DNA from: Cellvibrionaceae bacterium
GTDB lineage: Bacteria; Pseudomonadota; Gammaproteobacteria; Pseudomonadales; Cellvibrionaceae
DNA: 64,000 nt
Assembly (NCBI GenBank): GCA_028281575.1
Contig: JANQJP010000013.1
Span: 124,001 to 188,000 of the forward strand
Reading direction: 5' to 3'
In this document: piece after piece, positions 32,525-41,971 of the stretch
How positions within the stretch are numbered: the stretch's first letter is position 1
Layout of the letters: each line of letters opens with the position of its first letter
Program-made: the position numbers and the translations under genes
The notes under the pieces: model-generated
What the model was told of the DNA's origin: nothing
The model's input: only the letters and a program-made list of their open reading frames with translations
Databases searched by the model: none

Positions 32525-34111
32525 ATGGCAGATAGCAATTTTCTTCAACAAATTCAACAACGTAGGACTTTTGCTATCATCTCGCACCCGGATGCAGGGA
32601 AAACAACAATAACTGAAAAACTATTGTTATTCGGAAACGCAATTCAAACGGCGGGTTCGGTAAAAGGCAAATCCGGGGGGCCACACGCTCGGTCGGACTG
32701 GATGTCTATGGAGCAGGAGCGGGGGATTTCCGTTACCTCATCGGTGATGCAGTTTCCTTATAAAGAGCGAACGGTAAACCTGCTCGATACGCCGGGGCAT
32801 GAGGACTTTTCTGAGGATACTTATCGCACGCTTACGGCGGTTGACTCCGTACTTATGGTCATAGACGGTGCGAAGGGGGTTGAAGACAGAACAATTAAGC
32901 TGATGGAGGTTTGCCGTTTGCGCGATACACCGATACTTTCGTTTATCAATAAAATGGATCGCGATATCCGCGACCCTATTGAAGTATTGGATGAGATTGA
33001 AACTGTTTTAAAAATACGTGCAGCGCCGATCAATTGGCCCCTTGGTATGGGTAAAGAATTTAAGGGGGTGTACAACCTTTATACCGATACCGTCCATGTT
33101 TACAAAAGTGGGCACGGACATGCGATTCCAGAAGATATTCAAATCAAAGGGCTCGACAGCGCGGAATTTGATGAGCTGCTGGGGGCTTATGCCGAGGATG
33201 TGCGCGACGAAATTGAATTGGTTAAAGGCGCTACGAACGAATTTGATTTGGAGGACTATCTTGCCGGCGCGCTCACCCCGGTATTTTTTGGCACTGCGCT
33301 AGGCAATTTCGGTGTGCGTGAAATGCTGGATGGCTTTGTCGAGTGGGCGCCGGCACCGCAGGGTCGCCAGGCAAATAGCCGCAGCGTTCGGGCCGATGAA
33401 ACAAAATTCTCAGGTTTTGTTTTTAAAATTCAAGCGAACATGGACCCAAAACACCGGGATCGAATTGCGTTTATGCGAATTTGCTCGGGCCGCTATCAGC
33501 GCGGTATGAAAATGCGGCACGTCCGTATTAAAAAAGATGTAAAAATCGCCGATGCGGTTACCTTTTTAGCGGGTGACCGCTCTCACGTTGAAGAGGCCAT
33601 TTCTGGAGACATTATTGGCTTGCATAATCATGGCACAATTCAAATAGGTGACGCGTTTTCAGAAGGTGAGGATATTAAATTCACCGGTATTCCTCATTTC
33701 GCACCTGAGCTATTTCGACGTATCCGACTCAAAGACCCGCTCAAGACGAAACAACTGCAGAAGGGTTTGCAGCAACTCGCTGAAGAGGGATCAACCCAAG
33801 TATTTTTTCCGATAAATAACAACGATATTGTGGTTGGCGCCGTGGGTGTTTTGCAGTTTGAAGTTGTCGCATACAGATTAAAGGATGAATATAAAGTTGA
33901 TGCCATATATGAACCCGTCAACGTGACAACAGCGAGGTGGGTGGATTGTGCGGATGCTTCAAAGTTGGCTGAATTTAAACGGAAATGCGCGGATAATTTG
34001 TCGCTTGACGGGGGTGGGCACCTCACTTACTTAGCGCCGACGCGGGTCAACTTATCCCTCGCCGAAGAACGGCATCCCGATGTTGAATTCAGAGCCACCA
34101 GAGAGCATTAG
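32525..34111 (+). CDS. prfC: Peptide chain release factor 3 (RF3)
   Basis: 528 residues, full length for the family. The GTPase domain has HPDAGKTT (P-loop), [14 protein letters not shown] (G3), INKMDR (G4) and the usual RF3 insertion [14 protein letters not shown]3 uses GTP to release RF1/RF2 from ribosomes after termination. Its first codons form the right direct repeat of the integrated element, so promoter and upstream sequence are foreign while the protein is intact. Low match of the Shine-Dalgarno (TTGGG) is notable. Confidence 0.97.
   Translation: MADSNFLQQIQQRRTFAIISHPDAGKTTITEKLLLFGNAIQTAGSVKGKSGGPHARSDWMSMEQERGISVTSSVMQFPYKERTVNLLDTPGHEDFSEDTYRTLTAVDSVLMVIDGAKGVEDRTIKLMEVCRLRDTPILSFINKMDRDIRDPIEVLDEIETVLKIRAAPINWPLGMGKEFKGVYNLYTDTVHVYKSGHGHAIPEDIQIKGLDSAEFDELLGAYAEDVRDEIELVKGATNEFDLEDYLAGALTPVFFGTALGNFGVREMLDGFVEWAPAPQGRQANSRSVRADETKFSGFVFKIQANMDPKHRDRIAFMRICSGRYQRGMKMRHVRIKKDVKIADAVTFLAGDRSHVEEAISGDIIGLHNHGTIQIGDAFSEGEDIKFTGIPHFAPELFRRIRLKDPLKTKQLQKGLQQLAEEGSTQVFFPINNNDIVVGAVGVLQFEVVAYRLKDEYKVDAIYEPVNVTTARWVDCADASKLAEFKRKCADNLSLDGGGHLTYLAPTRVNLSLAEERHPDVEFRATREH
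32526..32589 (+). repeat. Right direct repeat (attR) of the prfC-integrated element
   Basis: 64-base perfect copy of 5522-5585; marks the right limit of the 27.0-kb element and overlaps prfC codons 1-22. Confidence 0.9.
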
Positions 34112-34139
34112 TCCCAAAAAACCCTAGAACAAAATAAAT

Positions 34140-34745
34140 ATGCCAAATACTCACGAACCTCTCGTTCCAGAGCTACCGGCATCTTTGCCAAAATTAGGTA
34201 ATGCGCTGAGTCGGGGTATTGGGTGTATGTGTTTACGCTTATTAGGTTGGCGTGTGGCGGGAGAACTACCGGACGTGCGCAGGGCCATTTTCGCCGCAGC
34301 ACCACATACATCCAATTGGGATTTTATCGTTGCTATGGCGGGGATGTTGGGCTTGGGAATTAAGCTGTCTTATCTGATGAAGAAGGAAGCGTTCTTTTGG
34401 CCATTCAAACGGCTTTTTCTCGCCTTGGGCGGTATTCCGCTTGATCGCCAATCCACGCATGATACGGTGGAACAGCTCGCGCAGTGGTTCGCTTCTGTTG
34501 ACCAGGCTTGGCTAGCGATCACGCCCGAGGGTACTCGAACGAAAGTAAATCGTTGGAAAACTGGCTTTTTGTGCTTGGCAAGTATTGCGAATGTACCGGT
34601 TGTATTGGTAGGCTGGGACTACCCGACGAAAACAATTTATATAGATAAAATTTGGCCCGCTTCAGGAGATCATGTTCAAGATGCGGAAGCGATTCGCGCG
34701 TATATGAACAGGAAATTCACGGGTAAGCACCTGGAAAGACAATAA
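34140..34745 (+). CDS. 1-acylglycerol-3-phosphate acyltransferase-like protein
   Basis: 201 residues, PlsC superfamily. Catalytic HTSNWD (H56-x4-D61), GGIPLDR (97-103) and PEGTR (129-133) are the acyltransferase blocks I, II and III. It probably acylates a lysophospholipid or similar glycerol lipid at the inner membrane; the amphipathic N-terminus replaces a clear membrane helix. Begins 28 bases after prfC and precedes the permease gene by 12 bases, so it may share a transcript with either. Confidence 0.88.
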   Translation: MPNTHEPLVPELPASLPKLGNALSRGIGCMCLRLLGWRVAGELPDVRRAIFAAAPHTSNWDFIVAMAGMLGLGIKLSYLMKKEAFFWPFKRLFLALGGIPLDRQSTHDTVEQLAQWFASVDQAWLAITPEGTRTKVNRWKTGFLCLASIANVPVVLVGWDYPTKTIYIDKIWPASGDHVQDAEAIRAYMNRKFTGKHLERQ

Positions 34746-34757
34746 ATAGTATCCGAT

Positions 34758-35837
34758 ATGCATATTACTGAAAATTCATCACCCATCGCGCGTTTTTTGG
34801 TTGTGCTCGCATCATTTGTTGTTGTAGTGGCTGGAATGAAGGCCGCAGAGTCCTTATTAGTGCCTTTTTTGCTGTCCCTGTTTATCGCGATAATCAGTAC
34901 ACCGCCATTGATTTGGATGCGCAGCAAAGGGCTTCCAACTTGGCTCGCGTTACTCACGATCGTCAGCGCTATTATTATTTTTAGCGTGCTATTTGGCGCG
35001 ATTATCGGTTCTTCAATAAGCGGTTTTAGAGAAGACTTGCCGGAATACCAAACTAAATTAGCCGCGGTAACGGCCGAACTTTTTCAGCGATTAAGTGCAA
35101 TTGGTATTGCTGTCGATATGGAACAGATTCGCGCGAGCTTTGATCCTTCTGCGGCATTGGCGATGGCGGGGAATACACTCGCTTCATTCGGTAATTTAAT
35201 GGGTAGTTTCTTCCTGATTTTAATTACCGTCGTATTTATTTTGGCTGAGGAAGTCAATTTTGCGAACAAGTTGCGAAGTAACAAAACAGCACGGAATTCG
35301 CGTGCGGCGATAAAACAGTTTACCACCGCAGTGAATCGTTATGTTGCAATCAAGACCTTGGTCAGCTTTTTGACTGGTTTTTTGATAATGGTGTGGTTGT
35401 GGTTTCTCGATCTGGACTATTTCATTTTATGGGGCATGCTTGCGTTTTTATTGAATTTTATCCCCACCTTTGGCTCTATTCTGGCAGCGGTGCCTGCAGT
35501 TTTGTTGGCGATAGTTCAATTAAGCATAGGTGATGCCGCCTTTGTCGCTTTGGGTTTTTTGCTGGTTAATTTTGTTGTCGGCAATGTATTGGAACCGCGG
35601 ATCATGGGCAAAGGTTTAAATATCTCGCCGCTAATTGTGTTCCTTTCACTCGTTTTTTGGGGGTGGGTGTTGGGGCCGGTCGGTATGCTGCTTTCAATTC
35701 CTCTGACAATGACCGTAAAAATCGCGCTTGAAAGTTTCGACGATACTAAATGGATCGCAGTGATGTTAGGTTCTGGCAAACCCATCACCGAGGAGGAGGC
35801 GGACGAGCTGCTTGATGATCGAGGCAGCTTCGAGTAA
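34758..35837 (+). CDS. AI-2E/PerM-family transporter
   Basis: 359 residues with two N-terminal helices, a soluble loop rich in Glu (about 85-135), and the C-terminal cluster of helices with the family's FLLNFIPTFGSILAAVPAVLLA and FVVGNVLEPRIMGKGLNISPLIVFLSLVFWGWVLGPVGMLLSIPLT blocks (given here only as block names, residues about 230-250 and 275-320). Members export autoinducer-2 or act as Na+/H+ antiporters; the substrate here is unknown. Confidence 0.9.
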   Translation: MHITENSSPIARFLVVLASFVVVVAGMKAAESLLVPFLLSLFIAIISTPPLIWMRSKGLPTWLALLTIVSAIIIFSVLFGAIIGSSISGFREDLPEYQTKLAAVTAELFQRLSAIGIAVDMEQIRASFDPSAALAMAGNTLASFGNLMGSFFLILITVVFILAEEVNFANKLRSNKTARNSRAAIKQFTTAVNRYVAIKTLVSFLTGFLIMVWLWFLDLDYFILWGMLAFLLNFIPTFGSILAAVPAVLLAIVQLSIGDAAFVALGFLLVNFVVGNVLEPRIMGKGLNISPLIVFLSLVFWGWVLGPVGMLLSIPLTMTVKIALESFDDTKWIAVMLGSGKPITEEEADELLDDRGSFE

Positions 35838-35851
35838 CTGTTGATGCCTTT

Positions 35852-37258
35852 CTAAAAACTGTCTCGCGCTTTACTGCGTTGTTCGATGATATCGAGTGCA
35901 GCGACGCGATAAGCTTCAGCAAGCGTTGGGAAGTTAAAAATACTTTCCACAAAAATATCGACGCTGGCTTCTGATAACAGCGCCATTTGACCGATATGAA
36001 TCAGCTCAGTGGCACCTTCGCCGACGATCATCACGCCGAGAACTTTCATCCCCTCGGCATCACATACTATTTTAAGCATGCCGTCCTGAATGCCGGAAAT
36101 TTGTCCGCGCGCAATTTCTTCAAACTTAGCTCGACCAACAATAACATTGCCGAGCTTTTCCCGCGCTTCTCTTTCACTCATTCCCACGGAAGATAATTCA
36201 GGAATAGAATAAATGCCCGCTGGAAGGAGTTTTTGCATAGCGCCCAACTCGATATCGTAGGCGTTGCAACTGGCACGGCGGCCCTGCTCCATAGAGGCAG
36301 AAGCGAGAGACGGTGGACCTATTACGTCGCCAGCGGCGTAGATATGTGTCACAGACGTGCGCAGATCGTCATCGACACTTATCAAACCTCTTTCATTTAA
36401 ACTCAATCCTGCGTTTTCAATATGTAAATCATTTACATTTGCCAGTCGGCCTGCCGCGCATAAAAGTTTGTCGCTTTTGACAATAGAACCGTCTTCACAC
36501 GCGGTTTCCACGCCGTCGAAACCGTTCCAGCGCACCGTTTTTACTACGGTGTTACCCATCCAGGTTCCGCCCATGGATTCAAAGGCATGAACAAATTTAT
36601 CTGTTAAATCCTTGTCGAGAAAACCCAGTGGTCCGGGGTATTTGTCAACAATGGTGACTTTGACACCGAGGGCCTGGAAGATAGACGCGTATTCGCTCGC
36701 TATTACGCCGCTGCCTAGAACGGTAAGGCTTTTGGGTAAATACAGCATGGATAAAATTGAATCACTATCAAAAATGTTTTCGTGGTCTATTGGAATATTT
36801 GCCGGGTGTCTTGGGTACGAACCGGTAGCAATAATAAATTTCTCGGAATAAAGAACGTTTTTTTCACCGCGGACACTGGTAACTTCTATTTCATTCGCGT
36901 TTAAAAATTTAGCGCGCGCGTGTATGAGCTCAATACCATTGCGTGTCAACTGGTCACTTTGGTAGCGGTCATGGGCGGCTAATACATCTTCAAGCCGATT
37001 AATCAATGTCGACAGCTCCAGGTCTTCGTTGAGCTGAAAATTGGCGATTTCAGCATTCATTCGCATGTTCTTAATTCGCAGGGCGTTTTCGCGCAGCGTT
37101 TTTGATGGGATAGTGCCGCGATGAACACAAGAGCCGCCTGTCTCGCGAGACTTCTCGATCAATGCAACTTTTTTACCTAATTTAGACGCCTGAATGGCGG
37201 CTTTTTGTCCGGCAGGGCCACTGCCAACGATAACAACATCGAATTTTTTATTGTTCAC
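35852..37258 (-). CDS. sthA: Soluble pyridine nucleotide transhydrogenase
   Basis: 468 residues, flavoprotein disulfide reductase fold. FAD-binding GSGPAG (12-17), then GGSCVHRGTIPSKTLRE, where the second redox Cys is replaced as is typical for SthA rather than lipoamide dehydrogenase; NAD-binding GSGVIASEYASIF, and the AAGDVIG motif. It moves electrons between NADPH and NAD+ in the cytosol. Its start overlaps the stop of the HDOD gene (ATGA), so the pair is an operon. Confidence 0.95.
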   Translation of the reverse strand: MNNKKFDVVIVGSGPAGQKAAIQASKLGKKVALIEKSRETGGSCVHRGTIPSKTLRENALRIKNMRMNAEIANFQLNEDLELSTLINRLEDVLAAHDRYQSDQLTRNGIELIHARAKFLNANEIEVTSVRGEKNVLYSEKFIIATGSYPRHPANIPIDHENIFDSDSILSMLYLPKSLTVLGSGVIASEYASIFQALGVKVTIVDKYPGPLGFLDKDLTDKFVHAFESMGGTWMGNTVVKTVRWNGFDGVETACEDGSIVKSDKLLCAAGRLANVNDLHIENAGLSLNERGLISVDDDLRTSVTHIYAAGDVIGPPSLASASMEQGRRASCNAYDIELGAMQKLLPAGIYSIPELSSVGMSEREAREKLGNVIVGRAKFEEIARGQISGIQDGMLKIVCDAEGMKVLGVMIVGEGATELIHIGQMALLSEASVDIFVESIFNFPTLAEAYRVAALDIIEQRSKARDSF

Positions 37259-38127
37259 AGTCCCATTGCCTCGACCGAAGACTTGACGGCATCTTCTTGC
37301 TCTAACAATTGCTCAACTTCATCTGGATACAAATTTATTTCGCCAAATACGGGGTTTGCGAGAAGCTCTTCTCTGGACGGGCAGTATTCTTCATCTTCAT
37401 CACAAAAAAAGTGATTAGAAATTGCAGTACCAGCGACGACAATCATGGTTTGAAGTTTACCGGGGTGTTCTTCCCGGTAGCGATCGAAATATTCGACAAC
37501 GTTTTTTACGGCAGCGGGCATTTCCCACACGTTTAAAACGCACATACCAATGTCGCGTTTCGTTTGACTTTCAATATGGAGCATCTCTTCTTTGTTCAGT
37601 GAGATATTTTGTTTCGTCGCAATTTCGAGTGCAGTTTGCACCGCTACAGGCCGACCAATGTCATTGAGTAAGCCCGCTAAAAAAGCTGCTTCGACATTTT
37701 TTCTGCATGCGCGTGCAGTCTCTTTAGCCCAGAGCCCGGATGCGAGAGAGCACTTTAAAATGTATTCGATATGTTTTTCGTAGCCAGGCGTATTGAACAA
37801 TTGGCTATTTATCGACGCGGCCAGGGCTATTTCTGAAATAACGCGCATGCCTAATCGTGTAATTGCTTGCTGTAGCGATACCATGCTTGCATTAGGGCTG
37901 TAGGCGGCGGAGTTTGCTACACGCATTACATGGCCGGCAAGCGTCTGGTCGCTTTGAATCAATTGCGCGAGTTGTGCCGAATCCGAATCTGGGTCTTGTG
38001 TGAGCCGCATGACCTTGTTTGCGACTTCCGGTAATAGCGGAACGTCAATGTCGTTGTCATTAATGCGGTTTTGAACTGCTTCAATAATGGGGTTTAGCCC
38101 GTTTTCTACCGCGTTTTGTGCTGTCAT
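37255..38127 (-). CDS. HDOD-domain signalling protein
   Basis: 290 residues. The HDOD domain covers residues 20-220: PLLPEVANKVMRLTQDPDSD, SDQTLAGHVMRVANSAAY, and a degenerate metal site with LLNDIGRPV where a phosphodiesterase would have HD. Such proteins act in regulation without catalysis. First gene of the pair with sthA. The 300 bases upstream (38128-38427) contain no gene I can see. Confidence 0.88.
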   Translation of the reverse strand: MTAQNAVENGLNPIIEAVQNRINDNDIDVPLLPEVANKVMRLTQDPDSDSAQLAQLIQSDQTLAGHVMRVANSAAYSPNASMVSLQQAITRLGMRVISEIALAASINSQLFNTPGYEKHIEYILKCSLASGLWAKETARACRKNVEAAFLAGLLNDIGRPVAVQTALEIATKQNISLNKEEMLHIESQTKRDIGMCVLNVWEMPAAVKNVVEYFDRYREEHPGKLQTMIVVAGTAISNHFFCDEDEEYCPSREELLANPVFGEINLYPDEVEQLLEQEDAVKSSVEAMGL

Positions 38128-38427
38128 GATTATAGGGTCTCGCGTAGTGAAACAACTTAGATTTTATTACTTTCAATTTAGCACGCCCTGGTTTTCTTGC
38201 GCGTGTTTCTGAGGTTTTGGTCAACAGAACTATTTTTCTTATAACTAGAAACAATATGAATTTGCTTAGAAAGACAAATCGGAACGATTGGCGTTTACTT
38301 CAACTGTCTTGGCAAAATCTCGATGTATACGCTGAAAAGATAGTCTAGATTTATAGCCATATATGTGCAGTGCAATAGGCTTCTGACAACGCAAAGCCTT
38401 AGGTAAGTAAATAGGAGATGTAATGCA

Positions 38428-39624
38428 ATGGCGGGACATAAAGTGATGGTACTGGTTCAGGAACATATATCTGAGCTAGGCCAAAGCATAATCGACTTTT
38501 TTTCAGCAGACGTTGAACGAGAACTGGAGAAATTGCCTTTTCGTCTCGCTGAAGCTAACTATAAAGTTGTGGTCTTCGATAGCGTCGGTCACGATCCCGT
38601 TGACCTGAAACGTGTTGAACACCTGATTAAGATGGAGCAGGTGTACGACTTACCGGTTGTTGTACTCGCAAAAGTCGCTTCGATGAAGGAGAAATTAAAT
38701 GCGTTGGAAATTGGCTGTGATGACTTTATTGAGTTGAGTTCTTCCAGCGACGATGCCTGCGCGCGCATTACTAAATCCATATATCATCGGGTTGCCTCTG
38801 ATCAGTTGTCTAGTCGCTTAGAATTAGCCAATAAAACCGCCCGTTCAGCGATGGTTGACAATAGCGATCTCGGTGCCAACATTCAGTTCCTGCTGCGGGT
38901 GCACGATTGCGATAACTTAGACCAATTGGGTCAGCTGTTTTTTACCAGTATTGAGCGTTATGGATTGAAGTGCAGTTTGCAGATGCGCAGTAATTTTGAT
39001 GTTAAAAATATGGAAGCACACGGGATGGCTAAGGATTTAGAGTCCCAATTGTTATATCAACTCAAGGACAATGACCGGTTTATTGACTTTGGTGCACGAA
39101 CGGTTATCAATTACGAAAGCGTGTCTTTACTCATCAAAAATATGCCTGTCGATGAGCCCGACAAGTATGGCGCAATAAAAGACAATACCTTTTCGTTGGT
39201 TCAGGGCCTGCATGCGAGAATTGTTTCCCTCGAAGACAGGCACAAGATTTTGGAGGAGCAGGAAGCCTTAAAAAAACTATCATCTGATGTCAGCAGTGTT
39301 ATGGCGACAATAAAGGATTCCTATCAACAGGTTATGCGCGATATCGCCAACGAAGTAGATACTGCCAATGAGCTTATTCAAACGAGAATTCCGTCATTGG
39401 CTTTAACGGAAGCAGATGAGCGTTTTATCGAAAAGACAATGGCCGTTTGTGTTCACAATACAGCGCAGATCTTTAACGAAGGGCTTGTTGTTGATGAGGT
39501 AATGGAAAGATTAGAAGCGACAATTGAGCAGTCAATTAGAGCGCTGGAAGATGAAGCGCCGGGGAGTCACTCATTTGCATCGAGTTCCGGCGGAGGCCCT
39601 GATAAGCACGTTGAGCTTTTCTAA
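38428..39624 (+). CDS. Response-regulator-like protein with degenerate receiver domain
   Basis: 398 residues. Residues 1-125 have the alternating strand/helix plan of a receiver domain (YKVVVFDS, LPVVVLAKV, GCDDFIELSSS), with the acceptor region altered (VVFDSVGHDPVD) so phosphorylation is uncertain. Residues 150-270 may be a GAF-like region (FFTSIERYGLKCSLQMRSN), followed by a long coiled coil (about 270-390) and a Ser/Gly-rich tail. A cytoplasmic signalling scaffold is plausible. Start has AGGAGAT upstream. Confidence 0.7.
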   Translation: MAGHKVMVLVQEHISELGQSIIDFFSADVERELEKLPFRLAEANYKVVVFDSVGHDPVDLKRVEHLIKMEQVYDLPVVVLAKVASMKEKLNALEIGCDDFIELSSSSDDACARITKSIYHRVASDQLSSRLELANKTARSAMVDNSDLGANIQFLLRVHDCDNLDQLGQLFFTSIERYGLKCSLQMRSNFDVKNMEAHGMAKDLESQLLYQLKDNDRFIDFGARTVINYESVSLLIKNMPVDEPDKYGAIKDNTFSLVQGLHARIVSLEDRHKILEEQEALKKLSSDVSSVMATIKDSYQQVMRDIANEVDTANELIQTRIPSLALTEADERFIEKTMAVCVHNTAQIFNEGLVVDEVMERLEATIEQSIRALEDEAPGSHSFASSSGGGPDKHVELF

Positions 39625-39723
39625 GAGGGTTGCGCAGCGCCGAGTGGTCGCTAATCTGGCAAAAAAGCGAAAATAGATTACCTTAAGTAGTATCAATATA
39701 GTTTGCTGCAGCCTTCGGACTCG

Positions 39724-40287
39724 ATGGAAAACAAAGATCTAGTTTGGGATTTGGAGACGTTTCGTAAACGTCAGCGCGCGAAGGAGCTGATTCTCGCGGT
39801 CGAGAACCAGCTTTGCGTATTTTCAAATTCTGTTGAACAGCTCTATACAGCATACGATATTTTTTTTCCAAAGGAAGAAAGCCGGAAGCTGGTCATTTTG
39901 CCAAACCCTTATGCGCCCCACGATACTTTTCACGGAATTCCTGCATCCGCGGTGAAATCAACTGGTATTTTTTTAGTTGGCGGCCACAATGAGGCAAGTC
40001 CAGCAGCTGACTTGCAGATGATGATTCCTATTAGCCGGGAAAAGAGGAAATTTCGTCGTGTGCCGCTTGGTGTTGGGCTTAAGCTGATCAATGGAAAACG
40101 AACAGCTGAAACGCCGTTTTTACCCGTGTTAATGAAAGGAGATTTGAGGGAATTTAACCAGAATACACCATGTGTTCACTTGCATTCTCTGCATCTGGAA
40201 CAGGTGAAAATGCTTTCAGAATTAGAGTTGCGCTCTATTAAAGACGTTGTCACTGAGCGTCTGACGCTTCTGGCAAAACCCGCTTAA
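39724..40287 (+). CDS. Hypothetical protein
   Basis: 187 residues, soluble, no signal peptide. Features: ETFRKRQRAKELILAVENQL at the N-terminus, a KFRRVPLGVGLKLINGKR segment in the middle that recalls a PilZ-like strand pair, and a helical C-terminus. I do not recognise the family. Start ATG 39724 is chosen; an in-frame TTG at 39703 is possible. Same orientation as the preceding signalling gene, 99 bases apart. Confidence 0.6.
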   Translation: MENKDLVWDLETFRKRQRAKELILAVENQLCVFSNSVEQLYTAYDIFFPKEESRKLVILPNPYAPHDTFHGIPASAVKSTGIFLVGGHNEASPAADLQMMIPISREKRKFRRVPLGVGLKLINGKRTAETPFLPVLMKGDLREFNQNTPCVHLHSLHLEQVKMLSELELRSIKDVVTERLTLLAKPA

Positions 40288-40299
40288 ATTTCCGTACGG

Positions 40300-41538
40300 T
40301 TACTCGTTAAGTAGACGGAAGACAATCGGTAACGAGAATTCGAAGTTTTCGCCATTGAGGTCTTCCGGCATCGCTGGGTAAGGTTGAGATTTTTCCACCG
40401 CTTTTTTTGCCGCTTTGGTTAACCGGCCGTACTTAGGCTCTTCCGTGACGTCGACTTTTACTAAACTACCTTCTCTATCGATTGTAACGTTAAGCCTTAC
40501 TGTACCTTGTTCGTTTTTTTCAAGAGAACGTTGAGGATAGCGAATCTTTCGTTGAGTCCACTTTTTAAGCTTGGCGATATAAAGCTGTTGCGATAACAGT
40601 GATTCAGCAGTAAATTTCTCGGCATCGTCTTCGATAATGCTGTCGGTGATGGGAGCAGCTTCTGTTGGTTCTTGAGCATCTGGTGTTGTTGCCAAAGCGA
40701 CATCCTGACCTTCGGCGGGCTTGGGCGCTGTGAGTTCCGCTGGTTCGGTGCTGGAAACTGGTGTTGAGCTGTCTTCAGCTGGCTCAGAGGCGCTAGGAAT
40801 ACTAGGCTGTTGCACTATCACGGGTGGTTTTATTGAAGGTGCTGTATCGATTTTTGGTGTAGCTATATCTGGCGTAATATCTGGTACAGCTGCGATGGCC
40901 ACAGATTTTTTGTTTTCCTTTTCTTTTTCCCGCTGCGCGGTGAGAGCCTTGGCAACAGCAGTTATGCGCTCGTCGCTAGGGTTAATGCTGTTGAAACGAT
41001 CTACGAGAGCACCTTCGGTGTTTCCTCCTGATAACAGTGCTCTACGAAAAGTCGAAGACAAAGGTACAGGACCAATCCATGTTCTCAGCAGGAGGTCAAA
41101 AAAGCCAACATCTTCTATTTCGCCTAGCGAACTGCCATTGATAGAGACTTTTACAGAGTCATTTGATCTTTGCACTGCAAATATATCACCACGCACAAGC
41201 GTAACTTTCAGCATGTTACTGAATTCGGCCATATTTTTTGCCTGGTTTTCCAGCTCGCTCGCAGAAGCGTTGATTGCTAAGCCTTCGATCCACATGCGCT
41301 TGAAACGCCGGGAAGACAGTCTATTTGCCAGAATGCGAACCTGAAGTTGTTTTTCTTCTTGCGCAACTAATATTTCTTTGGCGCTGGATGAAAACGTTGT
41401 GGTGAATAAGGCGCCAATAAAACTTTCTTGCCCCAATTCTGAATGAATCGCTACACCGTTAATGAGTGGTGTGGCTTTGGAGGATAAGCTGAGGCTTACC
41501 GCGATCAAAAACGCAACAAATCGAATCATTTTAGTCAT
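40300..41538 (-). CDS. Chalcone-isomerase-like domain fused to TonB C-terminal domain
   Basis: 412 residues from ATG 41538 (signal peptide MIRFVAFLIAVSLSLSSKA; GGGAA upstream); a longer frame to 41655 lacks support. Residues 25-185 resemble the bacterial chalcone-isomerase-like fold (INGVAIHSELGQESFIGALF, RMWIEGLAIN, WIGPVPLSSTFRRALLSG). Residues 215-310 are a Pro/Thr/Glu-rich linker with PAE repeats. The last 95 residues are a TonB-C/energy-transducer domain (KIRYPQRSLEKNEQGTVRLN, then AVEKSQPYPAMPEDL). No N-terminal membrane anchor other than the signal peptide, so it would be periplasmic, unlike true TonB. Confidence 0.78.
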   Translation of the reverse strand: MTKMIRFVAFLIAVSLSLSSKATPLINGVAIHSELGQESFIGALFTTTFSSSAKEILVAQEEKQLQVRILANRLSSRRFKRMWIEGLAINASASELENQAKNMAEFSNMLKVTLVRGDIFAVQRSNDSVKVSINGSSLGEIEDVGFFDLLLRTWIGPVPLSSTFRRALLSGGNTEGALVDRFNSINPSDERITAVAKALTAQREKEKENKKSVAIAAVPDITPDIATPKIDTAPSIKPPVIVQQPSIPSASEPAEDSSTPVSSTEPAELTAPKPAEGQDVALATTPDAQEPTEAAPITDSIIEDDAEKFTAESLLSQQLYIAKLKKWTQRKIRYPQRSLEKNEQGTVRLNVTIDREGSLVKVDVTEEPKYGRLTKAAKKAVEKSQPYPAMPEDLNGENFEFSLPIVFRLLNE

Positions 41539-41971
41539 ATTTTTCTGTTCCCAACTATGATTGTAGCTAGACTTGCTTGCCGCCAGCCTAAGCCGCAGTG
41601 CGCGGTACATTGTAATCGCCTTGCAGGACTGAAAAATCAAGTCAAAAGTCTCCAAAACTTAGACAATCGCACTTTAAAGTTAGCACGAGAATCGTGTTTT
41701 TTCAGCAAAAGCGTTGTTTAATTTTGGTGCGTTTGCGCGATTTTGGGTATCAAATTCCTAAATTGTTGTAAAATGTCCGCTCAATTAAGTTCATTTCGTA
41801 GCCACATTTATCCCCAACTTCAATTTGTTACACATGCTTCTAAATTGCAGCTGTTAGCATGAAAGGGGCTTTATGGGGGCAATACTTTCATTTGGCTTGC
41901 ACTTCGCTCATTCCGTTTTGGTGTTATCTAAGGAGCGGGAGTGTTTGTATTTCTCTACTTTAGGATTATTG

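Noticed and set aside
40721-41344. 207-codon forward frame inside the CHI/TonB gene
   Set aside because: The reverse gene has signal peptide and recognisable domains in order; this frame is its shadow.
41656-41971. N-terminal extension of the RND adaptor from 41873
   Set aside because: The extra residues do not fit an adaptor signal anchor; the ATG at 41972 has the better RBS. The rest of this spacer shows no gene.
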